A stretch of 64,000 nt of DNA from Actinoplanes lobatus (lineage in GTDB: Bacteria; Actinomycetota; Actinomycetes; Mycobacteriales; Micromonosporaceae): positions 9,048,501 to 9,112,500 of the forward strand of contig NZ_JACHNC010000001.1 in assembly GCF_014205215.1 (NCBI RefSeq). Direction: 5' to 3'. Below, piece after piece: positions 49,723-57,340 of the stretch. The first letter of the stretch is position 1; every line of letters begins with the position of its first letter. The notes under the pieces were generated by a model. The model searched no databases. It saw nothing but the letters and a program-made list of their open reading frames with translations, and was not told where the DNA came from. Both the position numbers and the translations under genes were made by a program.

Positions 49723-52314
49723 TCAGAGCAATCCGGCCTGGCGGGCCAGCACCACCGCCTCACGGCGACGGCCGGCGCCCAGCTTGCGGTAGATGGACCG
49801 CATGTGTGCCTTCACCGTGTTGACCGAGATGCTCAGGTGGACGGCGATCTCCCCGGCCGTGAGCACGGTCGGCAGGTACTGCAGGACGTCGAGCTCACGC
49901 TCGCTGAGCGGCCCGGACGCCTGTCCCGTGCCGATCATCGGGATCTCACCGGTGATCTCGCCGAGGACGCCGTCGCCGGCCGGGCCGCGCAGCTCGGTCA
50001 GCCACTGCTGACGCTCGGCCAGCACCAGCACCCGGTGCGCGTCGTAGTGACGGAACGGCCGGCGGATCCGCTCCGGTTCGGCGGCGGCCAGCGCGCGGGC
50101 CAGCGCCTCGCTGGCCACGGCGCTGCGGCCCTGGGTGTCGGCGGCGAGGGCGGACAGCAGCCAGGCGCCGACCGCGGCGATCCGGTCCGCCCCGCCCCGG
50201 ACGCGGGCGAGCAGCGGTTCGGCGGCGGTCGGGTTCCCGGTGGCGAGGTAGGCGCGGGCCAGGCAGACCTGTTCGGCGGCGGTCAGGTCGGCCTGGCCGG
50301 CGTACCGGATCAGGACGCCGGCGGCGTCGCCGAGCGCGAGCCGGATCTCCGCCCCGGCCAGGGCGATCAGCCGGTCCGCGAAGGGCGCCACCATCGGCGG
50401 CCCGGCCTCGGCGCGGATCTGTGCGAGCAGGGTACGGGCGCCGGCCGCCTCGCCCCGGTCCAGTGTGAGCCGGACCCGGACCAGGCCGGCCAGCACCGAC
50501 ATGGTGACCTCCGGGACCTCGCCGAGGGCGTGCAGTCCCTGCCGCAGCGCCTCCTCGGCCTCCGGCTCGCGGCCCCGCTCCGTCTCGATCAGCGCCCGGG
50601 CCAGGTAGGCCGGCGCGGCCGTGGTCCGGTGCTCCGCGTCGATGCGGCCGGCCAGGGCGATCGCCGTCTGGGCGTGTTCCTCGGCCTCGCCGGGCGAGCC
50701 CTGCAAAAACGCCAGGCAGGCCAGCATCGCGAACGCGTTGACCTCGATGTACGGCGTGCCGGCGGTCCGGGCCGCGGTGGCCGCCGCCCACAGGTACCGG
50801 TCGGCGTGGTCGAGGCGGCCGGTCCACAGCCAGGCCACGCCCTTGTTGTTCAGCGCCGCGGCCCGGTACTGCAACAGCGACGGCGCCTCGTCCCAGGTCA
50901 GCCGGGACAGCTGGGCGAGCAGGGCGGTGGAGGCGCCGGCCAGGTGCGGCATGTCGCCGTGCCATCGGATGACGGCGCCGGTCTCCAGCACGGCGAGCGC
51001 TGTCTCGGTCTCCGCCCGCAGCGGCGACGCCGGCCGCTGGGCGGCCAGTGCGCGGGCGTGCGCCATCCGGCGGGGCACGGCCGCCAGCTCGCCCCGGGCA
51101 AAGGAGAGGATGACCGCGCAGACCGCCATCTCCGGGCTGGTCGGCAGCAGGACCGGCGGGATGCGGCCGAGCAGTTCGAGGAACTGGGGACGGTCCGCCG
51201 AGGTGTAGAGCGGAACGCCGCGCTCGACGACCAGGGCGGCCAGCAGGTTCCAGTCCTCGGCGGCCGCCGCGTGGGTGAGCGAGGTCAGCGCGTCGCCCTG
51301 GCCGGCGTGCCAGCGGGCCGCGGCGCGGTGCAGCCGGGCGGGCGCGTCCGGCCACAGCTCGCCGAGCCGGTGGCGCAGCGCGGCACGGACCATCGGGTGG
51401 TACCGGAACCAGCGGCCGCCGGCCGGTTCCAGGAACAGCTTCTCCCGGACCAGTCGCTCCAGCATCCGGTGGCCGCCGACACCCCCGGTCAGGGCGTCCG
51501 CCAGCTCGCCGCAGATCCGGTCCGGCAGGCTGGTCCGCAGCAGGAAGGTCCGGACCTCGGCGGGCTGGGCCTCCAGCACCTCCCGGGTCAGGTACTCCGC
51601 CACCGCGTCCTCGCCGCCGTTCGCGGTGTCGGCGGCCAGCCGCAGGCCGGCGCCCCAGCCCTCGGCGCGGCGGACCAGCGCCGCGAGCCGCTCCGGCGGC
51701 AGCGCCCAGCCACGCTGGGCCAGCAGCTCGGCGGCCTCCTCCAGGCTGAAACCGAGGTCGGCGGCGCGGATCTCGGTGAGGTCGCCGCTCATCCGCAGCC
51801 GGTGCAGGCGCAGATCCGGCTCGCGACGGCTGAGCAACACGAAGCGCAACCGCTTGGGGGTTGCACCGAGTAGTCCGGCCAGGCCGGTGAGCACCCGCGG
51901 GTCGGCGACCTCGTGCAGGTCGTCGAGCACCACCACGACCGGCCCCTCGGCCGCGGCCACCGCCTCGGCGAAGGCCCGGCGCGGGTCGGCCTCGGAGCCG
52001 TCGGTGACGGTCACCCCGGCGGCGCTCAGCGACCGGTTCAGATCGGCCCAGAAGGCGTACGGGTCGTCGTGCCGCTCGCTGAGGGTGAGCCAGGCGACCG
52101 GCCCGGAGAGCGAACGGGCGGTCGCCCAGGTGGCGGTGAGCACGGTCTTGCCCCAGCCCGGTCCGGCGCAGATCAGGGTGACGGCCCGGCGGACCCCCAC
52201 ATCCAGGGCCTCGACGAGACGACCCCGCCAGACCAGGCCGGTGGGCAGGCGGGGCGGGAGGTTGTGGTCCACGGCTATCGGAACGGTCGTACGGGTGGTG
52301 ACCTGATCTCGCAT
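49723..52314 (-). CDS. MalT-like LuxR-family ATPase regulator 1
   Basis: 863 aa from ATG 52314 (an upstream extension to 52422 has no family content). STAND-type NTPase with Walker A CAGPGWGKTVLTATWA (~residue 40), Walker B VVVVLDDLHEV and RFVLLSRREPDLRLHRL. A long TPR-like helical array follows (~350-790). The LuxR HTH at the C-terminus (PLSERELDVLQYLPTVLTAG, then NTVKAHMRSIYRKLGA) binds DNA. Such proteins act as inducer-gated activators. It sits among the box-bearing genes and is a candidate for the palindrome binder. Confidence 0.93.
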   Translation of the reverse strand: MRDQVTTRTTVPIAVDHNLPPRLPTGLVWRGRLVEALDVGVRRAVTLICAGPGWGKTVLTATWATARSLSGPVAWLTLSERHDDPYAFWADLNRSLSAAGVTVTDGSEADPRRAFAEAVAAAEGPVVVVLDDLHEVADPRVLTGLAGLLGATPKRLRFVLLSRREPDLRLHRLRMSGDLTEIRAADLGFSLEEAAELLAQRGWALPPERLAALVRRAEGWGAGLRLAADTANGGEDAVAEYLTREVLEAQPAEVRTFLLRTSLPDRICGELADALTGGVGGHRMLERLVREKLFLEPAGGRWFRYHPMVRAALRHRLGELWPDAPARLHRAAARWHAGQGDALTSLTHAAAAEDWNLLAALVVERGVPLYTSADRPQFLELLGRIPPVLLPTSPEMAVCAVILSFARGELAAVPRRMAHARALAAQRPASPLRAETETALAVLETGAVIRWHGDMPHLAGASTALLAQLSRLTWDEAPSLLQYRAAALNNKGVAWLWTGRLDHADRYLWAAATAARTAGTPYIEVNAFAMLACLAFLQGSPGEAEEHAQTAIALAGRIDAEHRTTAAPAYLARALIETERGREPEAEEALRQGLHALGEVPEVTMSVLAGLVRVRLTLDRGEAAGARTLLAQIRAEAGPPMVAPFADRLIALAGAEIRLALGDAAGVLIRYAGQADLTAAEQVCLARAYLATGNPTAAEPLLARVRGGADRIAAVGAWLLSALAADTQGRSAVASEALARALAAAEPERIRRPFRHYDAHRVLVLAERQQWLTELRGPAGDGVLGEITGEIPMIGTGQASGPLSERELDVLQYLPTVLTAGEIAVHLSISVNTVKAHMRSIYRKLGAGRRREAVVLARQAGLL

Positions 52315-52647
52315 ATCGCCCCCAGTCGTTCGCAGCGCACGGTGGACCGGACCGCCCGCGAAGCGGTCATCCCCCCGTGCTGGCACAGCCATCGGATTCC
52401 AGCCGATCGAGCGTGGCCCCAAACGCGCTCAGTGGACGGGAACGAATCAGGGCCTACCGAAACACACGGCGTACGCATGGGGCAACCATGCGTATTCGCA
52501 CCAGGGGCGGAAGAATGTCGTTTCCGCAGCGTGCAAGTTGCATGTGCGCTGCGGATCTCATCCGCCGCGTGCGAGGCGGGAGACCGTCCCCGGCCAGCAC
52601 TCTGAGCTTCCGGAACACAAATCCGGATTCACAGGAGGGACTCGACG
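52315..52647. promoter_or_regulatory. Intergenic region between LuxR regulator 1 and DUF7144 copy 1
   Basis: 333 bp without a supported gene. It holds the divergent starts and box 12. GAGCTTCCGGAACA at 52604-52617 resembles the post-box region of other sites but is 6-9 nt farther away. An AGGAGGG ribosome site precedes the DUF7144 ATG. Confidence 0.5.
52556..52576 (+). promoter_or_regulatory. Stress palindrome box 12 (DUF7144 copy 1), weak
   Basis: TCATCC-GCCGC-GTGCGA: left arm exact, right arm poor. An inverse CGGAT-CTC-ATCCG overlaps it (52552-52564). Confidence 0.4.
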
Positions 52648-53109
52648 ATGACACTTGATCACCGCGGCGATCCGGTACGGCGTGCGGCGCCCACCCGGGA
52701 ATCGCCCGCTCCTGAAGCCGACACCTGGATCGGGCTGGTGGTGTTCGCCGGGATCATGCTGCTCTCGCTGGGCGTCTTCCAGGTCATGGAGGGCTTCACG
52801 GCGCTGCTGCACGGCCAGGCGTACCTGGTGACCCCGGAGGGCATGCTGATCGAGCCGAACCCGGAGATGTGGGGCTGGATGCATCTGTTCTTCGGTCTGA
52901 TCAGTGGGGCGGCCGGGGTCGGCGTCCTACTCGGGCAGACGTGGGCGCGCGCCGTCGGCGTGATCTTCACCGCCGTCGGCGCGGTGGTCCACTTCCTCTT
53001 CCTGGCCGCCGCACCGTTCTGGTCCGGCATTCTGATCTGCCTTCAGGTGGTGGTCATCTACGCCCTCTGCGCGCATGGCGGCGAAGTCCGCCGCGGCCGC
53101 CACGAGTAG
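52648..53109 (+). CDS. DUF7144 membrane protein, copy 1
   Basis: 153 aa with four helices (IGLVVFAGIMLLSLGVFQVM, GWMHLFFGLISGAAGVGVLL, VGVIFTAVGAVVHFLFLAAA, ILICLQVVVIYALCAHGGEV). A conserved EGFTALLHG loop and WGWMHLF match the DUF7144 family as I recall it. A paralogue lies at 62774-63211. AGGAGGG precedes the ATG. The function is unknown; it sits in the stress island. The stop lies 5 bp from the end of LuxR regulator 2. Confidence 0.85.
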   Translation: MTLDHRGDPVRRAAPTRESPAPEADTWIGLVVFAGIMLLSLGVFQVMEGFTALLHGQAYLVTPEGMLIEPNPEMWGWMHLFFGLISGAAGVGVLLGQTWARAVGVIFTAVGAVVHFLFLAAAPFWSGILICLQVVVIYALCAHGGEVRRGRHE

Positions 53110-53114
53110 ACCGC

Positions 53115-55763
53115 TCAGATCAACCGCAGGGCGCGTGCCCGGCGTACCGCTTCATTGCGCCGGGACGCGGACAGTTTTCGCAGGATGCTGCGGACGTGGG
53201 TCTTCACCGTGTTGACCGAGACGTACATCGAGGCGGCGATCTCCTCGGTCGGCAGCATCTCGGCCATACCGCGCAGCACGTCCAGCTCCCGCTTGCTGAG
53301 CTGCTCCACCACGACCGGGTCGGTGACCGGGCCGTCGGTGGTGGCCGCGCCCGGGGTCAGCGCCCGGTACTGCACGATCAGCCGGTCGTCGTCGCGCAGC
53401 AGCCGCCGCAGTTCGCTCCACACCTGGTGCACCGGCCGCCGGTACGACTCCGGCCCGGCCACCCGCAGCGCCCGCCGCAACGCCTCGCGCGCTCCCGCGG
53501 TGTCGTCCTGGCCGTCCGCCAGCATGGCCAGCAGCAGCCACGCGTCCAGCGCGACCGGCGCGGGAACCCCGGCGGCGTCCGCGACCGTCCGGGCCACCTG
53601 GTGCGCCGCCCCCGCCTGTCCCTGGGCCAGCAGCAGCGCGGCCCGGGCCACCGCCACGTCCGCGGCGGGCGAGTCGGCGTAGCCGTCGAGCAGGCCACTC
53701 GCCTCGTTCGCCCGGCCGCCCGTGATCAGCAGGCGGGACAGGTTCATGGTGATCTCCCGGCTCAGCCAGCGCGGCGTACCGGAGACGCCCTCGCGGGCCG
53801 CGGCCAGCACGTTGGACGCCTGCCGCAGCTCTCCACGGGTCTGCAGCCGGCGGGCCCGGACCAGGGCGTACGCGGCCGGGCCGGCCCCCGTCGTGCCGTT
53901 GGCGCAGAGGTGCTGCGCGGCCCGCAGCCGGCGGTCGGCGGTCTCGATGTCGTAGCGCTCCAGCGCCACCCAGGCCAGCGCCACCTCGGCGGCGGCCGGC
54001 CAGCGGTCCTTGCCGAGCCCGCGCCGGGTGGCCAGCTCGATCGCCTGGCGGGCGCTCGCCTCGGCCCGGGCCAGCCGGCCACGGTGCGCCTCGAGCAGCG
54101 CCAGGTTCTCCAGGGAGGAGATCCGCACCGGCTCGGCGCCGGCCGCGGTGACGGCGGCCGCCTCGGCCAGCACCGTGGCCGCCTCGTCGACGTCGCCGCT
54201 GCCGCTGCGGGCCATACCCTCGGCGGCGAGCATCAGCATCCGCAGCTCGGGGTGCCGGGCCAGCCGCTCGGCGGGCGCCACCGACAGGAGGGTACGGGCG
54301 ACCGGCGCGAGATGGGCGACCTGCTCCGGGTCGGCCCCGTCGGCGAGCAGCAGCAGCCGCATCAGGAAGCAGGAGGCGGTCAGGCCGTCGCCGTCGTCGG
54401 CGCCCCGCACGCTGAGCAGCTTGCTCGCGTGGGTGAACTGCTCGGCGGCCCGCGCGTGGTCGCCGTCGCCGTAGGCCATGGCGGCCCGGATCAGCACCGT
54501 CTCGGGCTCCTCGAGGTGTGCCGGCATGCCCGCGAACAGCGCGCCCAGCCGGCCGCCACCGCCTTCGATGACCAGCGCGCCGAGGGCGAGGTCCTCGATC
54601 ACCATGGTGGCCGCGCCGGCCCAGTCCCCGGCCTGGACGGCGTGCCCCACGGCCTCGGCCAGCTGCCCGTGCGCGACCAGCCAGGCGGCGGCCCGCTGGT
54701 GCAGCACCGCCACCTCCTCCGGCTCGGTCCAGGCCAGCTGGGCGCGCAGCAGCTCGGCGAAGAGGCGGTGGTAGCGGTACACCTCGGCACCCTCGCCGAC
54801 CGGCTGGATGAAAGCGTTCTCCCGGGTGAGCGTGGCCAGCAGCCGGGCGGCGTCGGGCCGCTCGGTGACCGCGCCGGCCAGGTCCGGGGTGAAGGCGTCC
54901 AGCACGCTGCTCTCCAGCAGGAAGCGCCGCACCTGCGGGGGCTGGATCCGCAGCACCTCGCCGATGAAGTACTCGGCGATCGTGGACTCGTCGCCCGAGA
55001 TGGTCTGCACGAGCCGGCCCGGGTCGGTGGTGCCCTGCATGGCGCAGGCGCAGAGCCGGATCCCGGCGGCCCAGCCCTCGGTGTGCTCGAGCAGCACCGC
55101 CGTGTCGTCCGCGCCCAGGTCGACGCCGTGCAGCCGGAGCAGGGTGGTGGCCTCGGCCGGGGTGAAGGCGAGATCGGCGGTACGCAGCTCGTGCAGCTCA
55201 CCGGCGAGGCGGTACCGGTAGAGCGGCAGCGGCGGGTCCCATCGTCCGGTGAGGACGACCCGCAGGTTGTCCACGTGGCTCAGCAGGAACTCCAGCCCGG
55301 ACGCCCACTCCGGCCCGGGCAGCTGGGAGGCGCCGTCCAGGATCAGGACGATGTCGGTGGGGTGGTCCGCGACGGCCGCGGCCAGGCGGCCCAGCACGGC
55401 GCGGGTGACGGCGCCGTCGGCGATCGAGGGCACCTGCACCCCGGCCCGGCGCAGCCCCTCGGCGACGTACGTCCAGAAGGTCGACGCCTGCTCGTCACCC
55501 TCTTCAAGGGTGATCCAGGCGACCGGCCGGTCACCGGCCCGGGTGCGCGCCCAGGCGGCCAGCAGCTGCGTCTTTCCGCTGCCGGCCACGCCGGTGACCA
55601 GGGTGACCGGGCCCGTGACCCCCTCGGTGACCCGGTCGAGGAGCCCCGGCCGGGCCACCATGAACGGTGGCGCGGCCGGGACCACGAACTTGGAGGCGAG
55701 CAACGCGCTGGCCTGGTCCGATCCATATGTCCTGGGTGGATCCACGATCAGTTCTATCGACAC
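53115..55763 (-). CDS. MalT-like LuxR-family ATPase regulator 2
   Basis: 882 aa, GTG start with GGAGG 6 nt upstream. Walker A VTGVAGSGKTQLLAAWA (~residue 58), Walker B DIVLILDGASQL, RVVLTGRWDPPLPLYRYRLA, then TPR-like helices and a C-terminal LuxR HTH (LSKRELDVLRGMAEMLPTEE, NTVKTHVRSILRKLSASRR). It is similar in layout to regulator 1, roughly 30-35 percent by eye in the HTH. It would act as a large signal-gated activator. It is the other candidate for the palindromes. Confidence 0.93.
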   Translation of the reverse strand: MSIELIVDPPRTYGSDQASALLASKFVVPAAPPFMVARPGLLDRVTEGVTGPVTLVTGVAGSGKTQLLAAWARTRAGDRPVAWITLEEGDEQASTFWTYVAEGLRRAGVQVPSIADGAVTRAVLGRLAAAVADHPTDIVLILDGASQLPGPEWASGLEFLLSHVDNLRVVLTGRWDPPLPLYRYRLAGELHELRTADLAFTPAEATTLLRLHGVDLGADDTAVLLEHTEGWAAGIRLCACAMQGTTDPGRLVQTISGDESTIAEYFIGEVLRIQPPQVRRFLLESSVLDAFTPDLAGAVTERPDAARLLATLTRENAFIQPVGEGAEVYRYHRLFAELLRAQLAWTEPEEVAVLHQRAAAWLVAHGQLAEAVGHAVQAGDWAGAATMVIEDLALGALVIEGGGGRLGALFAGMPAHLEEPETVLIRAAMAYGDGDHARAAEQFTHASKLLSVRGADDGDGLTASCFLMRLLLLADGADPEQVAHLAPVARTLLSVAPAERLARHPELRMLMLAAEGMARSGSGDVDEAATVLAEAAAVTAAGAEPVRISSLENLALLEAHRGRLARAEASARQAIELATRRGLGKDRWPAAAEVALAWVALERYDIETADRRLRAAQHLCANGTTGAGPAAYALVRARRLQTRGELRQASNVLAAAREGVSGTPRWLSREITMNLSRLLITGGRANEASGLLDGYADSPAADVAVARAALLLAQGQAGAAHQVARTVADAAGVPAPVALDAWLLLAMLADGQDDTAGAREALRRALRVAGPESYRRPVHQVWSELRRLLRDDDRLIVQYRALTPGAATTDGPVTDPVVVEQLSKRELDVLRGMAEMLPTEEIAASMYVSVNTVKTHVRSILRKLSASRRNEAVRRARALRLI

Positions 55764-55873
55764 GTGCTACCTCCAAGAGCCACCCCGTTTGATCTCTCGT
55801 TCAGACTTTCTCGCTCACCCGCTCAGCACATCGTTCGGATCGGATAATCCGGTGACCCTCGGTGTCGCCTTCG

Positions 55874-57340
55874 TTAACGGAACGTAAGCAGATGAAAGTC
55901 CCACGGGGAAAGGTCCACATATAGCCCGGACTCGGCCAGTTCGTCGCCGTCCCTGGTGAACACCCGGCCGTCGAGGAGGTCGGCCAGCTCCCAGGAGCGT
56001 CCGGCGAGGTCCGGCCACGGCGCCTCCACCCGCGCCTGGGCCGGCCGGTCCCCGAAATTGATCACGACGAGGTGCCGCCGCTCCTCGTCGTGCCATGACC
56101 AGGCCAGCAGGTCATGGTGGGACTGGTTGTCCGGCCAGCCCCGGGTGTCCACGGTGTGCCACTCGCCCCCGCGGACCGTGGCGGCGGCCGTCAGCAGCCG
56201 CCGGTGGAAGTCGCGCGACTCCGGGTCGTCCGGCTCGTCCGGGAACCGGGCCAGGAAGACCGGCAGCCGGGTACGCCGTCCGTCGAACTGGCCGTCGTGC
56301 CAGAGCGTGGCGCCCGGCAGCGTGGCGATCGCCACCGCCGCGGCCCGGCCCCGCGGGCGGGGCAGCGTCGCGGCGGCCCGCGGCTCGTCGTGGTTCTCCA
56401 GGAACCGCACCAGGCCGTCCTGGAAGTCGCGGCCCGCCGCCAGATGCTTGCGCAGCGACCCGGCGTCCTCGTGGACCAGCCGGTCGTAGAGCCGCTTGTC
56501 GTAACAGAAGTCGAAACCCTGCTGCTGCAGGGTCCACTCCATGTCCCAGTACGCCTCGGCGATCAGCGCGAGGCCCGGGTGCCGGGCACGGACCCGGGCG
56601 AAGACCTGCGGCCAGAACTCCTCCTCCGGCGCCGGCCCCACCCACCGCCCCCAGGTACGGGCGAACACCTCGTTGGTGAACAGCATCGCCATGTCGCAGC
56701 GGATCCCGTCGCACTGGTCGCCGATGTCGCCCAGCACCCGCGCCGTGGCGTCGCGCAGCCCCGGGGCGAACGCGTTGAGCTGGGCCACGTCCGGCCACGG
56801 CGGGAAGAACGGGTCCCGGCCGTGCGCCACCACGTGCTCACCCGCGCCGAACCAGCCCCGCGGGTCGGCGGCCAGATCCTCGGCCGAGCCCCGGACGAAC
56901 CACTCCGGGTTCAGCGAGACCGCCGGATGGTCGGGCGCCACGTGGTTGGGCACGTAGTCGAGGATCAGCCGGACGCCCCGCCCCCGCAGTGCCGCGCGGG
57001 CGGCCGCGAGCCCGGACGGCCCGCCCAGCCGCTCGTCGGCCCGGTAGCGGCGCACGCAGTACGGCGAGCCGACCACGTCCTCCGGCGCCAGGTCGGGCAG
57101 CGCCTCCCGGAACGACCGTTGCAGGTCCTCGTTGTGCTGGGCCAGGGCCAGCCCGGCGGGACTGCGCTCCCAGACGCCCATCAGCCAGACCGCGTCGATC
57201 CCGGGCACGGCGATCTCGTCCCACACCTCGCCGGGCACGTCGGCGAGTGTGACCGGGCGGCCGAAGCGCCGGCTCAACCCGGTCAGCCACGGCCAGGTGC
57301 CGATCTCGTAGATCACCGGCGTGTCCGGCCACTCGCTCAA
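55874..57340 (-). CDS. GH13 alpha-amylase-family glycosidase
   Basis: 488 aa. TIM-barrel GH13 motifs: LILDYVPNHVAPD (region I), GIRCDMAMLF (Asp nucleophile, region II), LALIAEAYWDMEW (Glu acid/base, region III), FLENHDEPRAAA (region IV). The N-terminus VIYEIGTWPWLTGLSRRFG is typical of a small intracellular branch. A C-terminal beta domain ends in LSPWDFHLLTFR. It would act on an alpha-glucan or trehalose/maltose-type sugar. It is coupled to the GH63-like gene upstream (ATGA). No signal peptide, so cytosolic. Confidence 0.9.
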   Translation of the reverse strand: MSEWPDTPVIYEIGTWPWLTGLSRRFGRPVTLADVPGEVWDEIAVPGIDAVWLMGVWERSPAGLALAQHNEDLQRSFREALPDLAPEDVVGSPYCVRRYRADERLGGPSGLAAARAALRGRGVRLILDYVPNHVAPDHPAVSLNPEWFVRGSAEDLAADPRGWFGAGEHVVAHGRDPFFPPWPDVAQLNAFAPGLRDATARVLGDIGDQCDGIRCDMAMLFTNEVFARTWGRWVGPAPEEEFWPQVFARVRARHPGLALIAEAYWDMEWTLQQQGFDFCYDKRLYDRLVHEDAGSLRKHLAAGRDFQDGLVRFLENHDEPRAAATLPRPRGRAAAVAIATLPGATLWHDGQFDGRRTRLPVFLARFPDEPDDPESRDFHRRLLTAAATVRGGEWHTVDTRGWPDNQSHHDLLAWSWHDEERRHLVVINFGDRPAQARVEAPWPDLAGRSWELADLLDGRVFTRDGDELAESGLYVDLSPWDFHLLTFR

